55,380 nt of DNA from Alphaproteobacteria bacterium (GTDB lineage: Bacteria; Pseudomonadota; Alphaproteobacteria; UBA1280; UBA6503), in the NCBI GenBank assembly GCA_021774615.1, contig JAJFIW010000006.1, forward strand, positions 1-55,380, given 5' to 3'. Shown piece after piece: positions 8,560-16,967 of the stretch; positions within the stretch are counted from its first letter, which is position 1; each line of letters opens with the position of its first letter. The translations under genes were made by a program, and so were the position numbers. Below the pieces are notes generated by a model. The model saw nothing but the letters and a program-made list of their open reading frames with translations, ran no database searches and was not told the DNA's origin.

Positions 8560-10236
8560 CTAAGTAAGCTTGCCTGTAAAAGCTCTTAACACATTTAGTA
8601 AATAAAGAGCAAATTTCTTGATTTGCTCTAGATACTTGAAAAAAGCAATAGTGAGTAGTGGTAAAGCTACAGACAATATAAGTACAATAATAAGTATTGT
8701 ACCTAACTCTGAGTAATCAGCATATGTAGTAATTTCACCAGTTACTCTGTCTTTGACTTCTCGGGTTACTATAAAATACTTATTAAGGTATTTTTCACCC
8801 AAAGCATCAGCTGATAATGCAAGGTTAGTAAACGATGCCATTACCGCAAAAAATGTAGCTTTAAGATGGCGCGGCGCAGAATGTGCAATCCATGCCAACA
8901 TAGGTATCATAGCAACTTGTCCAAAAGGAGCACCAGCAGCTCTGTCAATTATTGCAATAAAGCGTGCATCAACAACACCACTAGTTATGCTACTAGTCCA
9001 CTCGTGTAAGCCATAAAACATGCCAATTTCAGGTAAGCTTAATATGGCGCCAATGACTGTTAGAAAAACTATAATGTAAGCTATAGATTTGTCAGCCATC
9101 CATTTGCGCAATAAAAGCATACCAACCAAAGCAAGAACCCCACCAATAAGACCTAGTAGGGCAAAAAATGCTTGGTCAAATCCTAATACATCAATTTTCC
9201 ACCAGCCTGCACCAGCACCAGGCCCTGGAATTGCTCGATATATAAATATAATTGTAGAAATAGCAATTAACGACACCTGTTGGTCTTGCGGCAAAAACTG
9301 CATTAGACGATACATAACAAACATTATAATCGCCATTGAACCAACAAATATAATTTCTTGTGCTAATTCTATATCTGACAGCCCCATAGCAATGGTAAAA
9401 ACCACATAGACAGCAGAGCCACCTAATATCCACCAGTTAGGAGAAGCCTTATCTCCCTGAGGGTATAATAATTCATCAATTCTCTCATTGCTTAACCCTT
9501 GTGCCTGCATTGCTTTTTTACGACGAATGCGTAGCACAAAAGCAAGAAAAACGCCTAACACCGAAATTAATGGTATTATTAGTGCCATTTGATAAATGCT
9601 AGAATAAACATCATTGATTATCTCAGGAGGAGTAGTCTCTGGTGATATATCTGCAAACATATACATGTTAACCAGAGCAATACCAATACTACCACCTACT
9701 ATTGCTGCACGACCTAGAACCTGCATTGTAATATGCATAGCTAGTATCTTTTTTGAGTCATAAGGAGCGCCTGTTTCATCAACAATTGGGACTGCCTCAA
9801 CTGTCATGGCATCTGCTACTATGTCCTGTATAACATAACCTATAGGAGCCAATAATACTGCTAACACAAACCATGCTTCTAGGCTCATGTAGGTTTCCAT
9901 AAGGTTTTTATGGCCAACAAGTCCAATCATAATAATCATGCTGGCAGCTAGTAAACTAGCACCAATATAAATAAAGACAGATTTATGTCGCCACATAACA
10001 TCGACCATGTGCCCAAGCGGCATTTTTAGTATCCATGGGACACCAGCCCAAAATGCTAACCCAGCCAAAAACTCTGCTGAGAGGCCAAGGTGTTCTTTCA
10101 CAAAGAAAGCGCCCACAATACTAGTTAGCCCTGAAATACCAGCCGCCAAATAAACCATTAGCGGTGGCATGTAGCTCAAACGGAATTCTTTCGCAATTCC
10201 TATAAAGGAATGCTCAAGATGTTTTAAGAATTTCAT
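8560..10236 (-). CDS. MFS transporter of the BT1 (folate/biopterin transporter-like) group
   Basis: A 558-residue polytopic protein with roughly twelve to fourteen membrane segments. The segments FWAGVPWILKMPLGHMVD and GYVIQDIVADAMTVEAVP resemble the BT1 group (AGxPWxxKPxxG and QDxxxDxxxVE). The substrate cannot be read from sequence; folate/pterin is only the family name. An insert near residues 230-260 is a cytoplasmic loop (RIRRKKAMQAQGLSNER). AGGAGA lies seven bases before the ATG. It is transcribed alone, with the palindromic element upstream of it. Confidence 0.7.
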   Translation of the reverse strand: MKFLKHLEHSFIGIAKEFRLSYMPPLMVYLAAGISGLTSIVGAFFVKEHLGLSAEFLAGLAFWAGVPWILKMPLGHMVDVMWRHKSVFIYIGASLLAASMIIMIGLVGHKNLMETYMSLEAWFVLAVLLAPIGYVIQDIVADAMTVEAVPIVDETGAPYDSKKILAMHITMQVLGRAAIVGGSIGIALVNMYMFADISPETTPPEIINDVYSSIYQMALIIPLISVLGVFLAFVLRIRRKKAMQAQGLSNERIDELLYPQGDKASPNWWILGGSAVYVVFTIAMGLSDIELAQEIIFVGSMAIIMFVMYRLMQFLPQDQQVSLIAISTIIFIYRAIPGPGAGAGWWKIDVLGFDQAFFALLGLIGGVLALVGMLLLRKWMADKSIAYIIVFLTVIGAILSLPEIGMFYGLHEWTSSITSGVVDARFIAIIDRAAGAPFGQVAMIPMLAWIAHSAPRHLKATFFAVMASFTNLALSADALGEKYLNKYFIVTREVKDRVTGEITTYADYSELGTILIIVLILSVALPLLTIAFFKYLEQIKKFALYLLNVLRAFTGKLT

Positions 10237-10362
10237 GATTATCTCCTAAGAGAAAAAAGAAAAATAAATAAGAAAAGGAATTTTAAATTAAGATAAATTT
10301 TTGATTAAACAATTAACTACCAATATGCTGTATACATATTATAAATACAAACAAAAAATATA

Positions 10363-10491
10363 AAAACCTCTGCAAAAAGCATCTTAGAGCGAGATTTTGT
10401 TTCATTCAAACTTTCGCGGGACGCACGTATTAAGTTGAATGAAACAAAATCTCATCTCTAACCGTAAACTTATACCTTTTGCAGAGGATTT
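10363..10491 (-). repeat. Dispersed palindromic element, copy A
   Basis: Nested inverted repeats. The outer arms are CCTCTGCAAAA (10367-10377) and TTTTGCAGAGG (10477-10487). The inner arms are perfect over 19 bases (10391-10409 and 10435-10453). The loop contains CTTTCGCGGGACGCACGTATT. Read on the minus strand it shares CGGTTAGAGATGAGATTTT, an AATACGTGCGT/CCGCGAAAGTTTGAA core and CGCTCTAA with copy B at 45555-45714. Outer arms differ completely between copies yet stay self-complementary. Read on the minus strand in one frame it encodes NTCVPRKFE, as copy B does. It lies about 15 bases past the stop codon of the reductase gene, in the same orientation relative to that gene as copy B to its upstream gene. 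Confidence 0.85.
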
Positions 10492-10501
10492 TATGTTTAA
10501 T

Positions 10502-11488
10502 TTATGTGTGTTTTTGGAGGAATGGGTCACTGAAGATATGTTTTGAAGAAACCCCCGCAATAAAAGTATTTTTCTTAAGTAAATTAACCATTTCTGGCGC
10601 ACCACAAAAGTAAGCCCGTAAATTGATTTTATCTGCAGTAGACACAGCACTATTTACAATTGCGTCTAACGAACCTTCATAAATATCTATTACAGAATTT
10701 TCTTTATTAAGTACGCACGGAGTATAGCTGAGGTTCTCATAGCTATCTGCTAACGACTGTAGCTTTTCCATGTGGTATAAGTCAGAAGGTTTTAAACCGC
10801 CATGAATAATATGAATTTTACCTTTATGGCCATGGTCTAAGGCATCAAGAACAATAGCTTCAAGAGGGGCAAGGCCTGTTCCTGTACCAGCAAGAAGTAT
10901 TGGGAATGAATTTTCATTATTTGTTCCTAAATAGAAACAATCGCCCATTCCTCCTCGCAATAAAACACTGTCACCTGTTTTTGCTTTGTCGTGCGCCCAG
11001 CTACTTACTATACCATTTGCAATTTTTCGGATATGTAGCGTTATAACGCCATCTTTATTTGATAAATTAGCTATTGAGTAGCTACGAACAACGCCCTCTA
11101 CCATTAAATTAATATATTGCCCAGGGCGGGCTTCAATATCTGCAAGTGGTTTTATATGTATGGCAACAACATTATGACAAAGCATTTCTTTGTCATAAAT
11201 TATACCTTTTGTAAATTCCTTCTCAACATTAAGTGTCTCTATGCCCATGTCTTGGTTAGGCCTGCATTGGCATGCTAGAAAGAAGTTTTGCGCCTTAAGC
11301 GAGTCTTTTAAACGCAATTGCGACTCTTTTGTGGGTTCTCCTTGCGTGGAGTGCATCAAACAACTTTGACACACACCATTTTTGCAAGAGTAGGAAACAT
11401 CTTTCCCATTGCGTAATAAACATTCAAGAACAGTTTCCCCATCTTGTAGAGAATATGACTCTCCTTGAAAAAATATATTAGCTGTCAT
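10502..11488 (-). CDS. Ferredoxin-type oxidoreductase (2Fe-2S, FAD, NAD domains), haemoglobin partner
   Basis: A 328-residue electron-transfer protein. The N-terminal plant-type 2Fe-2S ferredoxin domain has cysteines C35, C40, C43 and C73. The FAD domain has RSYSIAN, and the C-terminal nucleotide-binding domain has LLAGTGTGLAPLEAI and the FCGAPEMV ending typical of NAD(P)H reductases of the phenol-hydroxylase or benzoate-dioxygenase type. ATG at 11488 is preferred over a TTG one codon upstream. It lies seven bases after the truncated haemoglobin gene on the same strand, so it probably supplies that globin with electrons. No oxygenase subunit is nearby. Confidence 0.88.
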   Translation of the reverse strand: MTANIFFQGESYSLQDGETVLECLLRNGKDVSYSCKNGVCQSCLMHSTQGEPTKESQLRLKDSLKAQNFFLACQCRPNQDMGIETLNVEKEFTKGIIYDKEMLCHNVVAIHIKPLADIEARPGQYINLMVEGVVRSYSIANLSNKDGVITLHIRKIANGIVSSWAHDKAKTGDSVLLRGGMGDCFYLGTNNENSFPILLAGTGTGLAPLEAIVLDALDHGHKGKIHIIHGGLKPSDLYHMEKLQSLADSYENLSYTPCVLNKENSVIDIYEGSLDAIVNSAVSTADKINLRAYFCGAPEMVNLLKKNTFIAGVSSKHIFSDPFLQKHT

Positions 11489-11495
11489 CAAACGC

Positions 11496-11855
11496 CTATC
11501 TGTTTAAAACATCATCACGAACTGAATTAGCAATCGCTGCAACTTTAGTAATTTTTGCATCATCAACACCAAGTTCTTTTAAAGTAGCTCCTAGGTGTTC
11601 AATAACAATGTCAACATGGCTATCATTCAAGCCAGAAAGGTTTTTATGTGCATCTCTAAGGTGTTTACCTGTGTATTCATTGGGTCCACCAAATGCCATT
11701 GTTAGAAAAGATTTTTGCATACTGATTTGCTTATCCATATCGGTATTGTCAAAAAAGCCGCTTACGCGACCATCTGCAAGCATTTTGCGGTAAAATATTT
11801 CTACAGCAGCATCAACTGCTCCAGCCCCACCAAGTTCTTCGTAAAGTGTAGTCAT
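11496..11855 (-). CDS. glbN: Group 1 truncated haemoglobin
   Basis: A 119-residue single-domain globin of the two-over-two fold. It starts with LYEELGG and has Y22 at the expected B10 position (FYRKMLAD), the FGGPNEYTGKHLRDAH segment with H70 as likely proximal haem ligand, and a short C-terminal helix. Group 1 truncated globins commonly turn nitric oxide and oxygen into nitrate or bind oxygen. The next gene encodes a flavin/iron-sulfur reductase, so the pair resembles a flavohaemoglobin split into two polypeptides. The role in nitric oxide defence is inference. Confidence 0.92.
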   Translation of the reverse strand: MTTLYEELGGAGAVDAAVEIFYRKMLADGRVSGFFDNTDMDKQISMQKSFLTMAFGGPNEYTGKHLRDAHKNLSGLNDSHVDIVIEHLGATLKELGVDDAKITKVAAIANSVRDDVLNR

Positions 11856-12171
11856 TTTTTATCCCCAATCATTTTTATTATTCCAGATATATAAAATATA
11901 GGTACCATAGACCTTAGGCGCAATAGTATATTTAATATTAAGCTAACGACACTCACAAGGTAATTAATATTTCTCAAAGAGATATATAGCTTTTTGTATA
12001 TAACAAAAAAATTTGATAATATAAATTATTAATAACAATAACTCTTAAAAACTTAAAAGTGTGAGATTATAGTAACGCTGCTCAATAAAACAATCAAAGT
12101 CGCATCTAAGCGCTTCAAATCCTAAGTATTATTTGTTACTCTAAATGGTCTTTAGAGGAGAGAAAAGAACC
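11856..12171. promoter_or_regulatory. AT-rich divergent promoter region, no gene seen
   Basis: A 316-bp spacer between the divergent globin and transglycosylase genes. Several A/T runs could serve as -10 elements (for example TATATA near 11888). I see no convincing FNR or NsrR operator, RNA gene or repeat. AGAGGAG at 12153-12159 is the ribosome binding site of the downstream gene. Confidence 0.4.
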
Positions 12172-13182
12172 ATGAAATGGCGTAACATATTGTATTCAAA
12201 CTTAATTTTATCAACCATAGCCATTCTAGGCTTACCACAACAAGCTTATGCCGACAGGCAAAGCGATTTTAGAGAGTTTTTAACCTCTATTCAATCTGAG
12301 ATGCGCGCTCAAAAAATTGACCCCGAGTATTTCCGTAAAGCTATCGGTGATGATTTTTCTATTGATGAAAAAGCCATCAAGAAAATGCAAAGCCAGCCAG
12401 AGTTCAAAATGACTTTTGATAAATACACATCTTCAATGCTATCAAAAAACCGTATTGCAAAAGGTAAGCTGATGATGAAGACCCATAAAGTTGCATTAGA
12501 CAGAATTAGCAAAAAATATGGCATACCAGCAGAAACTATAGTTGCTTTATGGGGAATAGAAAGCTTTTACGGCAAATGGGCAGGGCAACACCGTATCGCT
12601 CGGAGCTTAGCAACACTAGCTTTTGACTCTCATCGCCCTAAATTTTTCAAGAAAGAATTATTTGCTGCTGTGCGTATTCTGCAAGAGGGGCATATCGAAC
12701 CTGAAAACCTAACCGGCTCGTGGGCAGGGGCTATGGGTCAATGCCAATTTATGCCAACTAGTTTTATGGCATATGCAGCCGATGGCGATAACGATGGCCA
12801 CAAAAACATTTGGACAAATGAGGCTGACGTTTTTGCATCAGCAGCAAATTACCTAAAGAAGCACCGCTGGCAAACAGGGCAAAAATGGGGGCAACGGGTG
12901 GTATTAAGTAAGATTTTACCATCGATAGACCTCTCTGAACGTGGCTTAACAGGCCATAAAACTATTGCTCAATGGCAGAAAATAGGTATTGTTGCAGCTA
13001 AAGGCGGACTTCCTTCAAATTTAAAGCGTAAAGCAAGGCTTTATCTACCGAAAGGGCCAAGCAAAGAAGCTTATTTATTATACAGAAACTTTGATACAGT
13101 TCTTGATTGGAACCGTTCAAGCTACTTCTCGTTTAGTGTTCATTCGCTAGCAGACGCAATAGCAGGCAAGAAAGACAGTTAA
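12172..13182 (+). CDS. Lytic murein transglycosylase, MltB type
   Basis: A 336-residue periplasmic enzyme that cleaves peptidoglycan glycan strands to 1,6-anhydro products. The ATG at 12172 is chosen over an in-frame ATG at 12145 because it follows an AGAGGAG site and starts directly with a signal peptide (MKWRNILYSN, then a hydrophobic core to AYADR). The catalytic glutamate is E130 in WGIESFYGKW. The SLT_2 domain continues with GSWAGAMGQCQFMP and the calcium-site-like DGDNDGHKNIW. No lipobox, so it is a soluble periplasmic form. It is followed three bases later by rlpA. Confidence 0.92.
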   Translation: MKWRNILYSNLILSTIAILGLPQQAYADRQSDFREFLTSIQSEMRAQKIDPEYFRKAIGDDFSIDEKAIKKMQSQPEFKMTFDKYTSSMLSKNRIAKGKLMMKTHKVALDRISKKYGIPAETIVALWGIESFYGKWAGQHRIARSLATLAFDSHRPKFFKKELFAAVRILQEGHIEPENLTGSWAGAMGQCQFMPTSFMAYAADGDNDGHKNIWTNEADVFASAANYLKKHRWQTGQKWGQRVVLSKILPSIDLSERGLTGHKTIAQWQKIGIVAAKGGLPSNLKRKARLYLPKGPSKEAYLLYRNFDTVLDWNRSSYFSFSVHSLADAIAGKKDS

Positions 13183-13185
13183 TTG

Positions 13186-14109
13186 ATGGGCTCTATCCGT
13201 TCAAACCAGTGCCTACTAAAAAAACTGCTTATTGTTGGACTGTTCGCTCTTCTTTTAGGAGGATGTAGTAATGGTTTTAAGCAAAGTAGTAATACACAAT
13301 TCTCTGACCGTATTTCTTATACGCCAGCACCAATAGCTGCACCTGCTGTTACGGGTAAACGTAAAGTTGGTAAGCCATATAATATAATGGGTAAACGATA
13401 CTACCCGATATCTTCATCTGAAGGGTACCGCGAAAAGGGCATTGCCTCGTGGTACGGGGAAGAGTTCCACCGCAAAAAAACTGCTAACGGCGAAACCTAC
13501 AATATGTATGACTACACAGCCGCCCATACGACCTTACCTTTACCAACATGGGTAAGGGTAACAAACCTTGAAAATGGCCGTAATATTTTAGTGCGTGTGA
13601 ATGACAGAGGCCCCTTTGCCCGAGGACGACTGATTGACATGTCTTATAGCGGTGCAAAAGCCTTAGGTTTTGAAGAGCAAGGAACTGCACCTGTATTAGT
13701 AGAAGCAATGCCAACTGATGGCTCTACTTTAATATCGTCAAAAGTTTTAGCATCTCGCAGTACTATTAAACCAGCGGTGGCATCTTCAGGTAGCTTTACC
13801 CACAGAGTCGCTGCTGCTGACCAAAAAATTATTACAGCAATAGAAACTAGCACCGAAGAAATAAAGGCAACTGTACATATTCCTATTTACGTGCAAACTG
13901 GGGCATTCTCGCAAACAAAAAATGCAGAACGACAGAAAAAAGCATTATCTAAACTTTACAATAACTCTCGTATTGCTAAAGTAGAGGTAAAAGATAGAAC
14001 CTTTTACCGGGTGCGTGTAGGGCCATTAGATAGTGTCGACATTGCAGACCAAGTGCTTGCGCGTTTGATCCATGAAGGGTACAAAGAATCTATTATTACT
14101 ATCGATTAA
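13186..14109 (+). CDS. rlpA: RlpA-like septal lytic transglycosylase with SPOR domain
   Basis: A 307-residue outer-membrane lipoprotein. The lipobox LLGGC gives the acylated cysteine near residue 27. The double-psi beta-barrel has GIASWYGEEFHRKKTANGE and RVNDRGPFARGRLIDMS, the RlpA catalytic signature. The C-terminal SPOR domain (YVQTGAFSQTKNAERQ to the end) should bind denuded glycan at the septum. ATG at 13186 is used; a TTG one codon earlier is possible. It is tightly packed between two other cell-wall genes. Confidence 0.93.
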   Translation: MGSIRSNQCLLKKLLIVGLFALLLGGCSNGFKQSSNTQFSDRISYTPAPIAAPAVTGKRKVGKPYNIMGKRYYPISSSEGYREKGIASWYGEEFHRKKTANGETYNMYDYTAAHTTLPLPTWVRVTNLENGRNILVRVNDRGPFARGRLIDMSYSGAKALGFEEQGTAPVLVEAMPTDGSTLISSKVLASRSTIKPAVASSGSFTHRVAAADQKIITAIETSTEEIKATVHIPIYVQTGAFSQTKNAERQKKALSKLYNNSRIAKVEVKDRTFYRVRVGPLDSVDIADQVLARLIHEGYKESIITID

Positions 14110-14127
14110 AAAAGGACGGTAAATACT

Positions 14128-15261
14128 ATGTTTAAGAGAACTATTTTCGCAGCTTTATTTATAGCTATAACATCTGCCGTAGGCTTTAACCAAGCCTATG
14201 CTTTTGAATTGAACTCTGAAGCTTATATCGTCGGTGAGCCTGAAAATGGCAAGATTTTACTAGAAAAAAGCAGTAAAACCATTTTACAGCCAGCAAGTTT
14301 AACAAAAATGATGACTCTTTATATGCTTTTTGAAGCTATTGAACGTGGAGAACTAGGGCTTGATAGTGAAATTCTGATTAGTGAAAAAGCATGGCGTGCT
14401 GGTGGTTCTAAAATGTTTGTCGAAGTTGGCAAAATGGCTCGCGTTGAAGACCTTATAAAAGGGATTGCTATTTCATCTGGAAATGATGCTTGTATTGTTG
14501 TTGCAGAGCGTCTAGGTGGTTCTGAGGAGTCTTTTGCAGAAATGATGACAACAAGAGCCCATGCACTAGGTATGAGCGACACAAACTTCTTAAATGCAAG
14601 TGGCTGGCCAATGGAAGGGCACCTATCAACAGCACACGATATGTTCACCCTTGCTCTTGCTTTGATTAATGACTTTCCTCAATATTATAGCTATTTCTCT
14701 GGGCGTAGCTTTACTTATAGTAAAATTACACAATATAACCGTAATGGCTTACTACGCCGCAATGTTGGTGTAGATGGCCTAAAAACCGGGCACACAGACG
14801 AGTCTGGTTACCATTTAGTTGCATCAGCCAAAAGAGACGGACAACGCTTTGTTGCTGTAGTTATGGGTACAGACAGCATGAAAGCCCGTGAGAGCGAAGC
14901 ATTAAAAGGTTTGTCGTGGGCATTTAGCCGCTATAAAACTCATGAGATAATTAAAGAAGGCGAAACCATTAAAAGTGGTGTTCCTGTGGCATTTGGTACA
15001 GTAGACAAAACTCCTCTTGTTGCAGGAGAGAAAGTAAAACTACTTCTAACATACCAGCAAAAAGAAGAGCTTCAACAAGAGGTGGTTGTTAATTTACCAT
15101 TAACAGCTCCGCTGCAAAAAGGGCAGCAAGTAGGCTCTATTGTATTTTCAGCACCTAATATGGAACAAGTTAGCGTACCACTGGTTGTTGGCGAAGCTGT
15201 AGAGGAAAAACAATTTATAGGAAAGATGTTTGAGAAAATAAAAATGTCTATCCTTAACTAA
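14128..15261 (+). CDS. D-alanyl-D-alanine carboxypeptidase (PBP5/DacA-DacC type)
   Basis: A 377-residue penicillin-binding protein with a signal peptide cut near residue 25 (NQAYAFEL). Catalytic motifs are SLTK (S57-K60), SGN (117-119) and KTG (219-221). A beta-sandwich PBP5 C-terminal domain follows, with an amphipathic C-terminal anchor (KMFEKIKMSILN). It trims the terminal D-alanine from peptidoglycan stem peptides at the periplasmic face. The AAAGGA site precedes the ATG. It sits in one plus-strand run from the transglycosylase to the pseudo-TatD gene. Confidence 0.95.
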   Translation: MFKRTIFAALFIAITSAVGFNQAYAFELNSEAYIVGEPENGKILLEKSSKTILQPASLTKMMTLYMLFEAIERGELGLDSEILISEKAWRAGGSKMFVEVGKMARVEDLIKGIAISSGNDACIVVAERLGGSEESFAEMMTTRAHALGMSDTNFLNASGWPMEGHLSTAHDMFTLALALINDFPQYYSYFSGRSFTYSKITQYNRNGLLRRNVGVDGLKTGHTDESGYHLVASAKRDGQRFVAVVMGTDSMKARESEALKGLSWAFSRYKTHEIIKEGETIKSGVPVAFGTVDKTPLVAGEKVKLLLTYQQKEELQQEVVVNLPLTAPLQKGQQVGSIVFSAPNMEQVSVPLVVGEAVEEKQFIGKMFEKIKMSILN

Positions 15262-15281
15262 TTGTTAGGTCGTTTTATAAA

Positions 15282-15944
15282 ATGACAAACTTACTTGCAA
15301 AGTCACGCCCATTATTTATAACTTTTGAAGGTGGCGAAGGTGTTGGGAAATCGACCCAAATCAGGTCATTTTGTGATTATTTAATAAAAACAGGTATAGA
15401 AGTTGTGATGACTCGCGAACCAGGTGGGTGCGATAATGCTTTAGTGTTACGCAAACTCCTTGTTGAAGGGGACCCTGACCGCTGGGACGGAATATCTGAG
15501 ACTTTATTGTACTCTGCAGCTAGAAACGAACACCTACGGCAAGTTATACGCCCAGAACTAAGCAAAGGCCGCTGGGTTGTTTGCGATAGATTTGCAGACT
15601 CGACACATGTTTACCAAGGAGAAGGGCGAGGCGTTCCTTATGACACATTAGAATACATAAGTAATATAGTTGTCGCCGACAGTTGGCCTGACTTAACTTT
15701 TATACTAGATATGCCTGCTGAAGCAGGGCTATCCCGCGCACATGGACGGCAAGAAGACATGTTTGAAAACCGTTTTGAGAGTATAGAAGAGAGCTTCCAC
15801 CAGCGGGTACGTAAAGGGTTCCTGAAAATTGCTGCTGACAACCCCGACCGCTGCCGTGTTATTAATGCTGATGGCAGCATTGAAGAAGTGCATGATCGTT
15901 TATTAAAAGCATTCCACAATTATCTCCAAGAAAAAGCGGCTTAA
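15282..15944 (+). CDS. tmk: Thymidylate kinase
   Basis: A 220-residue P-loop kinase that phosphorylates dTMP to dTDP. The P-loop is FEGGEGVGKST (about residues 15-25). The TREPGG segment, the DRFADSTHVYQGEGRG block and a LID-like region (DMFENRFE) are visible. Order tmk-holB-metG-tatD is a common alphaproteobacterial arrangement. holB begins three bases after the stop. Confidence 0.97.
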   Translation: MTNLLAKSRPLFITFEGGEGVGKSTQIRSFCDYLIKTGIEVVMTREPGGCDNALVLRKLLVEGDPDRWDGISETLLYSAARNEHLRQVIRPELSKGRWVVCDRFADSTHVYQGEGRGVPYDTLEYISNIVVADSWPDLTFILDMPAEAGLSRAHGRQEDMFENRFESIEESFHQRVRKGFLKIAADNPDRCRVINADGSIEEVHDRLLKAFHNYLQEKAA

Positions 15945-15947
15945 GCT

Positions 15948-16967
15948 ATGGCCAAAAAAAAAGTGTTAGACGACATACAAGATGCAAAGCTTTATAAGCC
16001 TGATACTGTTGTTGGCCATGAAATAGCGCAAGAACTATTACAAGATATGTACCATAATAATGTAATGCCGCAAGGGATATTGCTGTATGGGCCGCAAGGT
16101 ATTGGCAAAAGACTATTAGCAGAAAATTTAGCATGGATGCTTATTTGTGGTGCTAATAAAAACATGCAAAAAGGCAAACTTAACTACGATAGTTCATCTC
16201 GGCTTGTACCTGTACTAGAGCATGGTGCTTACAGTGGTTTAATGGTCATCGAAAAAGAAAAAAGCTTTATTACTGTAGAACAAGTTCGCACTACAACAAA
16301 TAAACTAGATATGGTTGACGATGGCTGGCGAGTTATTATTGTAGATGCCGCTGATGACATGAACACAGCTGCTACTAATGCATTGTTAAAAACACTTGAA
16401 GAACCACAAGGGCAAACTTTACTTATTCTTATCAGCCATGCACCATCAAAACTGTTACCAACAATTATTTCTCGGTGCCGCAAAGTTCGTCTGTCCACAT
16501 TAAATAAAGCCCAAACTAAAGAAGTTCTTGCAAACCAAAAAGTAGATGCATCAGAAGCCATCATGACCTTAGCTGAAGGCTCACCAGGCAGAGCAATCTC
16601 TTTGAGCGCATCAGCAGGTGAAGAAACCCTACAACAAACAAAAGACTTTTTTACAAGTTTAATGGCTGGTACACCACCTAATATATCAGCCCAAGCTGAG
16701 GCTATACTTACTAAATCTGCCGATTCGCATATGGCATTTGATGCTATTTTATGGTATTTAGCAGCAATGAGCCGTGCTGCAGCTGTAGGAAATACTAAAG
16801 CTGATAAGATTAGCAATGTTGCAACTCGCCATTCTGCCTTAATGTGGAGTAAGCTGCATCAGAGCACACAACAAATTATTGCCGACCAGCAAGTTTACAA
16901 CCTAACGGCACAGCTTGCGATGGAGAAGATTTTAAATGATATTTATAAACAAAAGGCCATAAAATAA
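15948..16967 (+). CDS. holB: DNA polymerase III subunit delta'
   Basis: A 339-residue clamp-loader subunit. The AAA+ module has a P-loop-like GPQGIGKRLLAENLA, a sensor region NTAATNALLKTLEEP and the SRC motif in IISRCRKVRL that marks delta'. It helps load the sliding clamp during replication. The cysteines of the zinc site typical of many homologues are not evident. The stop codon overlaps the metG start by one base (TAATG), which suggests translational coupling. Confidence 0.93.
   Translation: MAKKKVLDDIQDAKLYKPDTVVGHEIAQELLQDMYHNNVMPQGILLYGPQGIGKRLLAENLAWMLICGANKNMQKGKLNYDSSSRLVPVLEHGAYSGLMVIEKEKSFITVEQVRTTTNKLDMVDDGWRVIIVDAADDMNTAATNALLKTLEEPQGQTLLILISHAPSKLLPTIISRCRKVRLSTLNKAQTKEVLANQKVDASEAIMTLAEGSPGRAISLSASAGEETLQQTKDFFTSLMAGTPPNISAQAEAILTKSADSHMAFDAILWYLAAMSRAAAVGNTKADKISNVATRHSALMWSKLHQSTQQIIADQQVYNLTAQLAMEKILNDIYKQKAIK

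Noticed and set aside
10402-10650. An 82-codon minus-strand gene
   Set aside because: It is out of frame inside the reductase gene and runs into palindromic element copy A.
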